From positions 1-64,000 of the forward strand of contig CAPEBR010000008.1 in NCBI GenBank assembly GCA_948602995.1: a stretch of DNA of 64,000 nucleotides. Direction: 5' to 3'. This DNA is from an uncultured Dorea sp. (GTDB taxonomy: Bacteria > Bacillota > Clostridia > Lachnospirales > Lachnospiraceae). The notes under the pieces are model-generated. The model made no database searches and was not told the origin of the DNA. It was given only the letters and a program-made list of their open reading frames with translations. This document shows positions 49,243 through 58,413 of the stretch, one piece after another (position 1 is the stretch's first letter; every line of letters starts with the position of its first letter). Position numbers and translations under genes: made by a program.

Positions 49243-50460
49243 ATGAAGAAAAGATTAGTATCAGCATTACTAGCAGGAGCTATGGCGTGTTCTATGGTAT
49301 TGACAGGCTGTTCAGGAGGAGATGCAGAGAAGAAGGATACACCGCCTGCGGAGAAGGAAACCGATACAAATAAGGGAAAGGAGCAGGATGCAGTGGGAGA
49401 GGCAGCCGCGTTAATTGACGCAATCTATGTACAGGAGAGGACAGACCAGACGGATGAGCAGTGTGCAAAGGCAAAGGAAGCATGGGATGCGCTGACAGAG
49501 GAGGAAAAGGAGCAGGTAGCAGGTGTAAATGCTGATCCGGACTATTTTGGCAGGGATACCGGGGATGCTTCAAAGGATGATCCCCGCAATCAGGATGAGA
49601 TCGGGGAAAATGAGATCCTGGCAGTCAGTTTTGGTACTTCCTTTAACAGCAGCCGTGTGGATGACATTAAGGGAATTGAGGACGCCATACAGGCGGCATA
49701 TCCGGACTGGTCTGTTAGAAGGGCATTCACGTCACAGATTATTATCAATCATGTACAGGCGCGGGACGGCGAGGCCATTGATAACATGCAGCAGGCCCTG
49801 GACCGTGCAGTGGCAAATAAGGTAAAGAACCTGATAGTACAGCCTACTCATCTGATGCATGGAGCGGAATATAATGAGATGATGGAGGCGGTGTCGGCCT
49901 ATGAAGATCAGTTTGAGACCGTGAAGATTGCAGAGCCTCTCCTGGGTGATGTGGGTACGGATGCAACGGTGATCAATGCAGATAAAGAGGCAGTTGCAAA
50001 GGCACTTACCGCAGAAGCAGTAAAAGAGGCAGGCTTTAACAGCCTGGACGCGGCAGAGGAGGATCAGACCGCATTTGTATTTTTGGGACACGGTACTTCC
50101 CATACTGCAAAGGTGTCTTACAGCCAGATGCAGACGCAGATGGGAGTGCTTGGATATGACAATGTATTTATCGGTACCGTAGAGGGGGAACCAGAGGAAA
50201 CCTCCTGCGAGGCAGTCATGGAGGCAGTGGCACAGGCTGGTTATAAGAAGGTGATCTTACGTCCTCTGATGGTAGTGGCAGGCGACCATGCGAATAATGA
50301 TATGGCGGGAGAGGATGAGGACTCCTGGATCAGTGTCTTTAAGTCTTCCGGGAAATTTGACAGTGTGGATGCACAGATCTCGGGTCTCGGCTCCATTGCT
50401 GACATTCAGAAGCTCTATGTGGAGCATACAAAGGCGGTTATGAACTCTACTGTGCGCTAG
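49243..50460 (+). CDS. cbiK: Exported lipoprotein CbiK-type cobaltochelatase
   Basis: A 405-residue protein. A lipoprotein signal (MKKRLVSALLAGAMACSMVLTGC) with Cys23 in the lipobox precedes an acidic linker and helical part of about 100 residues, then a full CbiK domain (from about residue 125: ILAVSFGTSF). The catalytic His in VFLGHGTSH and the second His in VVAGDHANND, plus VQPTHLMHGAEY, are intact. Classical CbiK inserts Co2+ into sirohydrochlorin in the cytoplasm; this one should act outside the membrane. AAAGGAG precedes ATG 49243; upstream in-frame sequence overlaps hemD. The helical insert (QERTDQTDEQ and so on) has no known role. Confidence 0.85.
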   Translation: MKKRLVSALLAGAMACSMVLTGCSGGDAEKKDTPPAEKETDTNKGKEQDAVGEAAALIDAIYVQERTDQTDEQCAKAKEAWDALTEEEKEQVAGVNADPDYFGRDTGDASKDDPRNQDEIGENEILAVSFGTSFNSSRVDDIKGIEDAIQAAYPDWSVRRAFTSQIIINHVQARDGEAIDNMQQALDRAVANKVKNLIVQPTHLMHGAEYNEMMEAVSAYEDQFETVKIAEPLLGDVGTDATVINADKEAVAKALTAEAVKEAGFNSLDAAEEDQTAFVFLGHGTSHTAKVSYSQMQTQMGVLGYDNVFIGTVEGEPEETSCEAVMEAVAQAGYKKVILRPLMVVAGDHANNDMAGEDEDSWISVFKSSGKFDSVDAQISGLGSIADIQKLYVEHTKAVMNSTVR

Positions 50461-50562
50461 ATAAATCTGCCGCGCAGCATAACATGATGCGTACAGCCGC
50501 ATAAGGAAGTATGCCGCTTTGCGGCTGCCGTGAGTATAACAGAAAAAAGGAAGTAACGGAAA

Positions 50563-51105
50563 ATGCGAAAAGGATGTGGGATTTTTTTCATTGTGCTGAT
50601 AGCTGCAGTCCTGGCAGGATGTGCAGAAAAGGTCAATACACAGGATCAGGAGCCTTCCGGGACTCTGGCAGTGCCAGAAGAGGATTCGAAAGTTCCGGAA
50701 GAGGAGGATTTAGACGTAGTGATTGAACTGGCTGACGGAGTCTATACGGCAGAATTCGAGACGGACAGCAGTATGTTCCATGTAAGTGAGGCATGTGAAG
50801 GGAAAGGGACGCTGACAGTAGAGAAGGGAAACATGACGATCCATGTTTCCCTGGCTTCTAAGAATATTGTAAAGCTCTACTGCGGCCTGGCAGAGAATGC
50901 CGGGAAGGCAGAGGACGGGCTGCTTCTTCCGACTGAAGATACGGTTACATACAGTGACGGTTTATCGGAAGTGGTCTATGGCTTCGATATACCGGTTCCG
51001 GCAATTGGAGAGGAATTTGATCTGGCGCTGATCGGGAAAAAGGGGACATGGTATGACCATAAGGTCCGTGTCACGTCCCCGGTGCCCGCAGACAGTAAAC
51101 CATAA
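50563..51105 (+). CDS. Lipoprotein with beta-rich domain, possible ligand binder
   Basis: A 180-residue lipoprotein: signal with lipobox LAGC (Cys20), acidic linker, then a beta domain (ELADGVYTAEFETDSSMF, GTLTVEKGNMTIHVSLASKNIVKLYCGL, VYGFDIPVPAIGEEFDLAL). The strand order resembles the membrane-anchored protein at 45573-46163, and both occur in clostridial heme or cobalamin loci. Between the exported CbiK and the FecB-like binding protein, it may capture a tetrapyrrole or metal for the importer. The AAAAGGAAGTAACGGAAA site precedes the ATG. Confidence 0.6.
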   Translation: MRKGCGIFFIVLIAAVLAGCAEKVNTQDQEPSGTLAVPEEDSKVPEEEDLDVVIELADGVYTAEFETDSSMFHVSEACEGKGTLTVEKGNMTIHVSLASKNIVKLYCGLAENAGKAEDGLLLPTEDTVTYSDGLSEVVYGFDIPVPAIGEEFDLALIGKKGTWYDHKVRVTSPVPADSKP

Positions 51106-51123
51106 AGGAAAAGGAAGGATAAC

Positions 51124-52311
51124 ATGATGAAGAGAACAGACTGGGTGAGGACTCTCTGCCTGTTGGTTCTTGCAGTAGTGATGCTGTCTGCGGCAGCCGC
51201 CGGCTGTGGCAGACAGCAGAGTGAAGAGCCAGAACCAGATGCAGAGGAATGCTTCAGTTTTGATGCAAAGGGGGTTAAGGGCATGACTCTTGCGTCACAG
51301 CTTGAACCTGAGTATGCAGAGGGGTTCCGTATCTATTATTATAAGGAAGGATTCCGGGTCATTGACGTAAAGGGAAGTGCATCCTATCTGGTCGTTCCGC
51401 AGGGAAAAGAGGTTCCAGGCAGTCTGCCGGAGGGAATGGTGGTTCTTAAGAAACCCCTGAACCGGATCTATGTTGCAGGGACTGCCACCATGGCCATGTT
51501 CAATGCTCTTGGCGGACTGGACCAGGTAGGATTCAGCAGCCTGAAAGCAGAAGACTGGTATGTGGAGGCGGCCAGAAAAGCCATGGAGGCAGGCAAGATC
51601 CAGTTTGCAGGAAAATACAGCGAGCCTGATTATGAGATGCTTGTGGAGGAGGGCTGCTCTCTGGCGGTGGAATCCCAGATGATCCTTCATTCACCGAAGG
51701 TGATGGAGCAGCTTGAGATGATGGGAGTGCCGGTACTGATCGACTGCTCCAGTAATGAGGAGCATCCCCTTGGCAGGGTGGAGTGGATTCTGGTCTATGG
51801 CGTCCTGCTTGATAAGGAGGAGGAAGCGGAGGCTTTTTTCCAGGAGCAGACGAAGGTGATAGACGAACTTGAAGGATCCCGGAACACGGAACAGACGGTA
51901 GCGTATTTTTACATCAATTCTAGCGGACAGGCAGTGGTCAGGACCGGAACAGATTATATTGCGAAGATGATTGAGATTGCAGGGGGCAGATATCCTTTCA
52001 GCCAGCTCGGAGACGGAAAAAAGAGTACTATGGTTATTACCATGGAAGAATTCTATACGACTTGTGCGGATGCAGACTATATCATATACAATGCTTCCAT
52101 TGACAATAAGCTTACTTCTATCGGGGAACTGACTGCAAAGGATGAGATCCTCAAGAATATGAAGGCAGTGAAGGAGGGCAATGTCTTCTGTACGGATAAG
52201 GATTTTTACCAGGCAGCGGATATTGCTTCCAGGATGATCTCGGATATTCATCTTATGCTAACAGACGGTAAGGAAGAGGATATGGCATTTTTATACAGGG
52301 TGGAGAAATGA
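51124..52311 (+). CDS. FecB/BtuF-like ABC importer binding lipoprotein
   Basis: A 395-residue lipoprotein with lipobox AAGC near residue 27. The rest is a type III periplasmic-binding-protein fold (NRIYVAGTATMAMFNALGGL, YEMLVEEGCSLAVES, LIDCSSNEEHPLGRVEWILVYGVLL with the long connecting helix, and VITMEEFYTTCADADYIIYN). This class binds siderophores, heme or cobalamin. Its stop overlaps the permease start by 4 nt. Given the locus, cobalamin, cobinamide, heme or another tetrapyrrole is the likely ligand. Confidence 0.85.
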   Translation: MMKRTDWVRTLCLLVLAVVMLSAAAAGCGRQQSEEPEPDAEECFSFDAKGVKGMTLASQLEPEYAEGFRIYYYKEGFRVIDVKGSASYLVVPQGKEVPGSLPEGMVVLKKPLNRIYVAGTATMAMFNALGGLDQVGFSSLKAEDWYVEAARKAMEAGKIQFAGKYSEPDYEMLVEEGCSLAVESQMILHSPKVMEQLEMMGVPVLIDCSSNEEHPLGRVEWILVYGVLLDKEEEAEAFFQEQTKVIDELEGSRNTEQTVAYFYINSSGQAVVRTGTDYIAKMIEIAGGRYPFSQLGDGKKSTMVITMEEFYTTCADADYIIYNASIDNKLTSIGELTAKDEILKNMKAVKEGNVFCTDKDFYQAADIASRMISDIHLMLTDGKEEDMAFLYRVEK

Positions 52312-53351
52312 GAGAAAGCAGCTTTCACTATGAGAATTTTAAGAGGCGGAGCCGGTACGGGGCAGTATTCCTGGGTCTGATCCTGGCTCTTCTTATCATG
52401 ACGGTGGTTAATATCAATACGGGGACTGTCAGGATCAGTGCGGCAGAGATTCTGAGGATTCTTTTTGCCGGACAGAGAGGAGAAACAGAATATCATATTA
52501 TCTGGCAGATCCGGCTGCCGCGTATGCTGATGGCGGCAATTCTGGGAGGAGCCCTTTCTCTTTCGGGATTTTTGCTGCAGATCTTTTTTAATAATCCCAT
52601 TGCAGGCCCTTTTATCCTGGGGATTTCATCAGGAGCCAAGATGGTGGTGGCTCTTCTTATGGTCTTCTGCCTGGGCAGTATGGGGAGCATGTCCTCCTAT
52701 GCACTGGTAGGGGCAGCGTTTGCAGGCTCCCTGATCTCGGTTGGCTTTGTGCTCCTGGTATCGAAGAGGCTTCAGAATATGTCAGCGCTTCTGGTTGCCG
52801 GGATCATGATCTCCTACATCTGTTCAGCAGTGACGGACTTTGTCATTACCTTTGCTGAGGATTCGGATATTGTGAATCTGCGGGGATGGTCTCTTGGCAG
52901 TTTTTCCGGGATGAGCTGGGGCAATGTAAGGGTTAGTGCGGTGATGATTTCTGTTACGTTTCTCTGTACCTTTCTGATGTCCAAACCCATTGGGGCGTAT
53001 CAGATGGGAGAGGCGTATGCCAGAAGCATGGGAGTGAATATCAGGGTGTTCCGGGTTCTTCTGATTCTGCTTTCCAGTGTATTTTCGGCCTGTGTAACAG
53101 CATTTGCGGGTCCAATCTCTTTTGTGGGAATCGCGGTTCCGCAGCTTACGAAGCTGGCGCTTCGGACCTCCAGGCCTCTGATTGTAATTCCGGCTTCCTT
53201 TCTTGGAGGCGCGGTGTTCTGTATGTTCAGTGACCTGATTGCCAGAATGGCATTTGCACCGCTGGAATTAAATATCAGTACCGTGACTTCGGTTCTTGGA
53301 GCGCCGGTGGTGATCTGGATGCTGGTTCACCGTGAAAAGGAGAAGAGGTAA
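52308..53351 (+). CDS. FecCD/BtuC-family importer permease
   Basis: A 347-residue membrane protein with ten helices of the FecCD family: IWQIRLPRMLMAAILGGALSLSG, NPIAGPFILGISSGA, and the coupling-helix motif FAGPISFVGIAVPQLTKLA. GAACGRSLG-like AEAYARSMG is present. Partner of the binding lipoprotein and of the ATPase at 53353. Overlaps both by a few nt or is directly adjacent, so one operon. Confidence 0.92.
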   Translation: MRESSFHYENFKRRSRYGAVFLGLILALLIMTVVNINTGTVRISAAEILRILFAGQRGETEYHIIWQIRLPRMLMAAILGGALSLSGFLLQIFFNNPIAGPFILGISSGAKMVVALLMVFCLGSMGSMSSYALVGAAFAGSLISVGFVLLVSKRLQNMSALLVAGIMISYICSAVTDFVITFAEDSDIVNLRGWSLGSFSGMSWGNVRVSAVMISVTFLCTFLMSKPIGAYQMGEAYARSMGVNIRVFRVLLILLSSVFSACVTAFAGPISFVGIAVPQLTKLALRTSRPLIVIPASFLGGAVFCMFSDLIARMAFAPLELNISTVTSVLGAPVVIWMLVHREKEKR

Positions 53352-53352
53352 G

Positions 53353-54462
53353 ATGGCAGATTATTATTTTAAGACAGAGGATCTGGGAGTAGGATATCAC
53401 GGCAGGGCAATACTTGAACATGTGAATATCGGCCTGAAAAAGGGAGAGATTCTCACACTGGTGGGACCAAACGGCGCCGGAAAATCTACGATTCTCAGAA
53501 GTATTACCAGGCAGCTTCGTATTATAAAGGGAAGAGTGGCTGTCGGGGAAAAGGATCTGTCAGATACGACTTACCAGGAGCTTGCAAAGAAGATGGCAGT
53601 GGTGTTGACAGACCGGGTAAGGCCGGAGCTAATGACAGGTCATGATATTGTGGCCACCGGCAGATATCCCTATACTGGAAGGCTTGGAATCCTGAGCCGT
53701 GAGGACGAGGAGAAGGTAGATGAGGCTATGGAACTTGTACAGGCCAGAGAGCTTGGACGCCGTCTGTTTACCTCCTTAAGCGACGGCCAGAAGCAGAGAA
53801 TCCTTCTGGCCCGGGCAATCTGCCAGGAGCCGGAGATCCTGGTGCTGGATGAGCCCACATCCTTTCTTGATATTAAATATAAGCTGGAGCTTCTGGAGAT
53901 CCTGCGCCAGATGGCGAAGGGACAGAATATTACGGTCATTATGTCCCTGCATGAGATTGACCTTGCAGGAAAGGTGTCAGATCTGGTAATCCCGGTGAGG
54001 GAGGGATGTGTGTATGACTGCGGCACACCGGAGGAGATTCTCAGGGAGGAATTCATCCGGGAGCTGTATGGCCTCGAAAAAGGAAGCTTTGACCCGGTCT
54101 TTGGAAGCATTGAGCTTCCAAGGCAGGAGGGAGAGCCCCGGACAGCGGTTATTTCTGCCGGAGGCAGGGGAATCCCGGTGTACCGGCGTCTCCAGAAGGA
54201 GGGGGTTCCCTTCCTTGCAGGTATTTTGTACCGGAATGATGTGGACTATCAGCTGGCAAGACGCCTTGCGGGCCGTGTGATTGCTGAGGAGCCGTTCCAG
54301 GATATCAGCGACTCCGTATATGAGGAGGCAAGGGAGGCATTCCATAAATGCAGGGAGGTGATCTATACGGATATTCCGTGGGGAAGCTGCAACAGGAGGC
54401 TTAAGGAACTGCTGGAGGAAGTAAAGAACAGGGGAGAAGCTGTCTGTGTACATGTTCCATAG
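53353..54462 (+). CDS. FecE/BtuD-type importer ATPase with extra C-terminal domain
   Basis: A 369-residue ABC ATPase. Residues about 1-245: Walker A VGPNGAGKST, signature LSDGQKQRILLA (S-D-G in place of S-G-G), Walker B LVLDEPTSFLD. After residue 250 there is a further domain of about 115 residues (TAVISAGGRGIPVYRRLQKEG, FLAGILYRNDVDYQLAR, REVIYTDIPWGSC) not present in BtuD or FecE. It might be a regulatory or ligand-sensing domain. ATG 53353 is chosen since it follows GGTAAG just after the permease stop. Confidence 0.85.
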   Translation: MADYYFKTEDLGVGYHGRAILEHVNIGLKKGEILTLVGPNGAGKSTILRSITRQLRIIKGRVAVGEKDLSDTTYQELAKKMAVVLTDRVRPELMTGHDIVATGRYPYTGRLGILSREDEEKVDEAMELVQARELGRRLFTSLSDGQKQRILLARAICQEPEILVLDEPTSFLDIKYKLELLEILRQMAKGQNITVIMSLHEIDLAGKVSDLVIPVREGCVYDCGTPEEILREEFIRELYGLEKGSFDPVFGSIELPRQEGEPRTAVISAGGRGIPVYRRLQKEGVPFLAGILYRNDVDYQLARRLAGRVIAEEPFQDISDSVYEEAREAFHKCREVIYTDIPWGSCNRRLKELLEEVKNRGEAVCVHVP

Positions 54463-54471
54463 TAGTAAAAA

Positions 54472-54502
54472 GGCGACTGTAAAGAGGAACTAAAACAGCG
54501 CC
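54472..54502 (+). promoter_or_regulatory. Leader hairpin before cbiD
   Basis: GGCG(A)CTGT (54472-54480) pairs with ACAGCGCC (54495-54502) with one bulged A. It lies in the only longer gap (about 85 nt) in the second half of the operon. Confidence 0.4.
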
Positions 54503-54546
54503 CATGCTATAAGAAAGCGACGGGGAAGGTGAGTGGTGCAGGATTC

Positions 54547-55689
54547 ATGAAGGAAAATGAAAACAGCAGATATATATGGAAGAATCAAAAAAAGCTGCGG
54601 ACAGGATATACGACAGGGAGTTGTGCGGCAGGCGCGGCAAAGGCGGCTGTATGGATGCTTCTTGGAAAAAAGAGCGTTTCGCAGGTACAGCTTAAGACCC
54701 CGAAGGGAATTACGCTTTACCTTGATATAGAAAAGATCAGAAGGACCCCGGAGGAGGTAGTCTGTGCAATCCGCAAGGACAGTGGAGATGATCCGGACGT
54801 GACCAATGGAATCTATGTGTATGTAAAGGCAGAAAAGAAAAAAGAGAAGGGCATAGAGCTTAAAGGCGGGGAAGGAATTGGTATTGTTACGAGAAAGGGG
54901 CTTGAGCAGGAGGTGGGGGAGCCCGCCATCAACCAGGTTCCAAGGAGAATGATCCGTGAGGCGGCGGAGGATGTCTGTGCTTTGTATGGATATGAGGGAG
55001 GAATCCGGATTACGGTATTTATTCCAAAAGGGGCAGCGCTTGCTGCCAGAACCTTCAATCCAAGACTTGGGATAGAGGGAGGCCTCTCGGTGCTTGGAAC
55101 CACCGGAATCGTGGAGCCTATGAGTGAGCAGGCGCTGATTGATACGATTTATGCAGAGATGAGGATGCTGAAAGAACAGGGACAGGAGGTCTGTTATGTT
55201 GTCCCCGGAAACTACGGCAGTGATTTTTTAAGTGAGACTTTAGGATATGACGGCGAGGCCAGTGTAAAGTGCAGCAATTATATCGGAGAGACCATTGACA
55301 TTGCGGTACGGCTAAAGATGAAGGGGATTCTTCTGACTGGTCATGTGGGGAAACTGGTTAAACTGGCGGCCGGAGTCATGAATACCCATTCGAGGCAGGC
55401 AGACTGCCGGTTTGAGGTACTGGCAGCCCATGCGGCCATGGCCGGCGCCGGAAAAGAGACCGTATGCAGGATTATGAACAGCGTAACGACTGCGGAAGCA
55501 CTGGAATTACTTAAGCGGCAGGGACTTAAGCGGCAGGTTATGGATACGGTGATGGAAAAGATCGCAGAACACCTGGCCCGGCGCGCCGGAGACGGCTTAC
55601 GGACAGGAGCCGTTATGTTTTCGCCGGAGTATGGCATTCTGGGGGCTACGGAGTATGCAGAGGAGATAAGGAGAGAAATCTATGGTTAA
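54547..55689 (+). CDS. cbiD: Cobalt-precorrin-5B C1-methyltransferase
   Basis: A 380-residue CbiD, which methylates C1 in the anaerobic pathway. LRTGYTTGSCAAGAAKAA is the family signature, and KDSGDDPDVTNG, GLSVLGTTGIVEPMSE and LLTGHVGKLVKLAAGVMNTHS follow in order. The start is uncertain: ATG 54547 has only a weak AGGA nearby; GTG 54529 would add six residues. Its stop overlaps cbiF by 8 nt. Confidence 0.93.
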   Translation: MKENENSRYIWKNQKKLRTGYTTGSCAAGAAKAAVWMLLGKKSVSQVQLKTPKGITLYLDIEKIRRTPEEVVCAIRKDSGDDPDVTNGIYVYVKAEKKKEKGIELKGGEGIGIVTRKGLEQEVGEPAINQVPRRMIREAAEDVCALYGYEGGIRITVFIPKGAALAARTFNPRLGIEGGLSVLGTTGIVEPMSEQALIDTIYAEMRMLKEQGQEVCYVVPGNYGSDFLSETLGYDGEASVKCSNYIGETIDIAVRLKMKGILLTGHVGKLVKLAAGVMNTHSRQADCRFEVLAAHAAMAGAGKETVCRIMNSVTTAEALELLKRQGLKRQVMDTVMEKIAEHLARRAGDGLRTGAVMFSPEYGILGATEYAEEIRREIYG

Positions 55690-56455
55690 TTTTGTAGGAG
55701 CGGGATCAGGCGCAGTGGATCTGATTACTGTGCGGGGACAGAGGCTTCTGGAAGAGGCAGATGTGATTGTCTATGCAGGATCACTGGTGAACCCCGGGAT
55801 TCTGGATGGCAGGAAAGAGAGCTGTGAGGTTCATAACAGCGCTTATATGACACTTGAGGAGGTCATAGAGGTGATGGAAGCCGCTCACAGGGAGGGAAAA
55901 CAGGTGGTGCGTCTGCATACCGGGGATCCGAGTATCTACGGGGCAGTCAGGGAGCAGATGGATGAGCTGAAAAAAAGGGGGATTCCTTATGAGATCTGCC
56001 CGGGAGTGAGCTCCTTTTGCGGGGCAGCGGCTGCTCTTAAGGCAGAGTATACGCTTCCGGATGTCTCCCAGTCAGTCGTCATTACCAGAATGGCAGGAAG
56101 AACGCCTGTACCAGAGAGGGAGAGCATCCGCAGCTTTGCAGCTCATCAGGCTACCATGGTAATCTTTTTAAGTACCGGACTCTTAGAGGAGCTTAAAAGG
56201 GAGCTTCTGGCAGGCGGATATGCGCCGGATACCCCGGCGGCAATTGTGTATAAGGCCACCTGGCCGGATGAAAAGGTATGCAGGTGCACGGTAGAGACAT
56301 TAGCAGATACGGCAGAAAAAGAGGGAATTACGAAGACGGCTCTCATTGCAGTGGGTCATTTCCTGGAGGGGGATTACCAGCGGTCAGAACTTTATAATCC
56401 GGAATTTACAACGGAATTCAGGACAGGGAAGCATGTGGAGGAGACATATGAATAG
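55682..56455 (+). CDS. cbiF: Cobalt-precorrin-4 C11-methyltransferase
   Basis: A 257-residue tetrapyrrole methyltransferase: FVGAGSGAVDLITVRGQRLL (motif 1), VYAGSLVNP, VVRLHTGDPSIYGAV and MVIFLSTG. It methylates C11. Overlaps cbiD at its start and cbiH at its end by 8 nt each, a sign of translational coupling. Order and length are standard. Confidence 0.94.
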   Translation: MVNFVGAGSGAVDLITVRGQRLLEEADVIVYAGSLVNPGILDGRKESCEVHNSAYMTLEEVIEVMEAAHREGKQVVRLHTGDPSIYGAVREQMDELKKRGIPYEICPGVSSFCGAAAALKAEYTLPDVSQSVVITRMAGRTPVPERESIRSFAAHQATMVIFLSTGLLEELKRELLAGGYAPDTPAAIVYKATWPDEKVCRCTVETLADTAEKEGITKTALIAVGHFLEGDYQRSELYNPEFTTEFRTGKHVEETYE

Positions 56456-57194
56456 GGTATATGCAGTAGGAATCGGTCCCGGGAGGATCGGCCAGGTCAC
56501 AGGGGAAGCAAAGGAGGTATTATCCTTTTGCGAGGTCATTATCGGATATACTGTGTATGTGGATCTGGTAAAGAAGGAATTTAAGGGAAAGGAATTCCAG
56601 AACAAGGAATATATCACGACTCCCATGAAACAGGAGGTTCTGCGCTGCCGGATGGCATTTGAACAGGCGGAGAAGGGAAAGAGTGTAGCAATGGTCTGCA
56701 GCGGGGACGCCGGAGTCTATGGAATGGCAGGCCTCCTTCTGGAGGTGGCAGAGGAATACCCGGGGACAGAGGTTGTGGTGGTTCCGGGGATTACCGCCGC
56801 TTTAAGCGGTGCAGCAGTATTAGGCGCGCCGCTGATCCATGATTTCGCAGTGGTCAGCTTAAGCGACCTTCTGACACCCTGGGAGAAGATTGAAAAGAGA
56901 CTTGAGGCCGCGGCCAGGGCAGATTTTTGCATCTGCCTGTATAATCCGTCCAGCCGGAAGAGAAGCGATTACTTAAGAAGGGCCTGTGAGATCCTGCTTA
57001 AGGAGAAAAGGCCAGAGACGGTCTGCGGAACGGTCCGCAATATTGGCAGGGAGGGGGAGTCTTATTCCCTCTATACCTTAGAGCAGCTAAGGGATGTAGA
57101 GACAGATATGTTTACCACAGTATTTATCGGGAACAGTCAGACGAAGAATGTAAATGGCAGGATGGTAACGCCCAGGGGATATGGAAATGAATGA
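56448..57194 (+). CDS. cbiH: Cobalt-precorrin-3B C17-methyltransferase
   Basis: A 248-residue CbiH/CobJ: VYAVGIGPGRIGQVTGEAKE, VIIGYTVYVDLVK, VAMVCSGDAGVYGMAGLLLE, and NPSSRKRSDYLRRA. It methylates C17 with ring contraction. ATG 56448 behind GTGGAGG is chosen; the open frame extends to 56346 within cbiF. Overlaps cbiE-cbiT by 14 nt. Confidence 0.94.
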   Translation: MNRVYAVGIGPGRIGQVTGEAKEVLSFCEVIIGYTVYVDLVKKEFKGKEFQNKEYITTPMKQEVLRCRMAFEQAEKGKSVAMVCSGDAGVYGMAGLLLEVAEEYPGTEVVVVPGITAALSGAAVLGAPLIHDFAVVSLSDLLTPWEKIEKRLEAAARADFCICLYNPSSRKRSDYLRRACEILLKEKRPETVCGTVRNIGREGESYSLYTLEQLRDVETDMFTTVFIGNSQTKNVNGRMVTPRGYGNE

Positions 57195-58398
57195 GGAAAA
57201 AACAAGACAGGTACGGCTTTTGGGAATCGGGATGGGAATGTCAGGGACACTTACCGGGGAGGCAAAAGAGGCAATCCGGGAGAGTGACTGTGTGATCGGG
57301 GCAAAACGGATGCTTGCCTGTATGAGTCTGGAGGGAAAGGCAGTCTACAGTGCTTATATGCCGGAGGAGATCCGGGATATCGTAACGTCCCACCCGGAGT
57401 ATCGGAATATTGCCGTGCTGTATTCCGGAGATATTGGGTTCTACAGCGGAGCAAGGGAATTATACCAGTGTCTGAATGGCGTATGTGACGTGAGAGGGAT
57501 TCCGGGAATCTCGTCTGTGGCATATCTTGCGGCGAGGCTCCAGGTTCCCTGGGAGGATGCCAGGCTTGTCAGTATCCATGGGCGCAGCCAGCCTTATATC
57601 CATATACTTGCAAGGCACAGGAAATGCTTTCTTCTTTTCGGAGGAAATGGGCAGGAGGAAGAATTTTGCAGGAAGCTTAAGGAATATGGCCTTGACAGTC
57701 TTAAAATCTGGATTGGCAGATTTCTTTCCTATGAGGAAGAGAGCATTGTATACCGGAGCGGGGCGGACATACAGCCAGAGGATCTGAGAGGCCTTGCAGT
57801 ATTATATATAGAGAATCCTTCGCCGGCTGCCCTGTGTGACGGACAGATCAGGGACGAGGCATTTATCCGGGGAAAGGTGCCCATGACCAAAGAGGAAGTC
57901 CGGGCTGTCAGCATAGCAAAGCTGGGAATTTCAGGAGATTCTGTCTTTTATGATGTGGGAGCCGGGACGGGATCTGTGGCTGTTACGGTGGCTGCCATGT
58001 ATGAGAGAACCAGGGTGTATGCCATTGAGCGCAGTGCAGAAGGGGTATCCCTGATCCGGCAGAATCAGAGAAAATTCTGTGTTGACCAGCTGGAGGTTAT
58101 AGAAGGAACGGCGCCTTTTGTCCTTCGAGGGTTAGAACCGCCCACCCATGTGTTTATCGGAGGCAGCTCCGGGAATCTGGAAGGGATCCTGCGGTGTGTC
58201 AGAGAGAAGAACCCGGATGTGAGGGTGGTTCTGAATGCCATTACACTGGAAACACTGAGGGAAGTTCTTGACGCAGAGGCAAAAGGGCTGATCAGAGATG
58301 TGGAGATCGTACAGGCTGGCTTTTCAAGATCGCGTAAGCTTGCAGATTACCATATGATGACAGGGCAGAACCCGATCTATATTATATCATCAAGGTGA
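57181..58398 (+). CDS. cbiET: Fused CbiE-CbiT: C5/C15 methyltransferase and C12 decarboxylase
   Basis: A 405-residue fusion. CbiE (about 1-205; LLGIGMGMSGTLTGEAKEAI, YSGDIGFYSGA) methylates C5; CbiT (about 215-405; VFYDVGAGTGSVAVTVAAM with the SAM motif, IEGTAP and FIGGSSGNLEGIL) methylates C15 and removes the C12 acetate carboxylate. It starts inside the end of cbiH. The fused form corresponds to CobL in other bacteria. Confidence 0.94.
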   Translation: MEMNEEKTRQVRLLGIGMGMSGTLTGEAKEAIRESDCVIGAKRMLACMSLEGKAVYSAYMPEEIRDIVTSHPEYRNIAVLYSGDIGFYSGARELYQCLNGVCDVRGIPGISSVAYLAARLQVPWEDARLVSIHGRSQPYIHILARHRKCFLLFGGNGQEEEFCRKLKEYGLDSLKIWIGRFLSYEEESIVYRSGADIQPEDLRGLAVLYIENPSPAALCDGQIRDEAFIRGKVPMTKEEVRAVSIAKLGISGDSVFYDVGAGTGSVAVTVAAMYERTRVYAIERSAEGVSLIRQNQRKFCVDQLEVIEGTAPFVLRGLEPPTHVFIGGSSGNLEGILRCVREKNPDVRVVLNAITLETLREVLDAEAKGLIRDVEIVQAGFSRSRKLADYHMMTGQNPIYIISSR

Positions 58399-58413
58399 GA
58401 AGAGGGGGATGGA

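Noticed and set aside
54529..54546. GTG 54529 as the cbiD start
   Set aside because: The purine-rich stretch directly touches the GTG with no spacing; ATG 54547 is a little better, although neither is strong.
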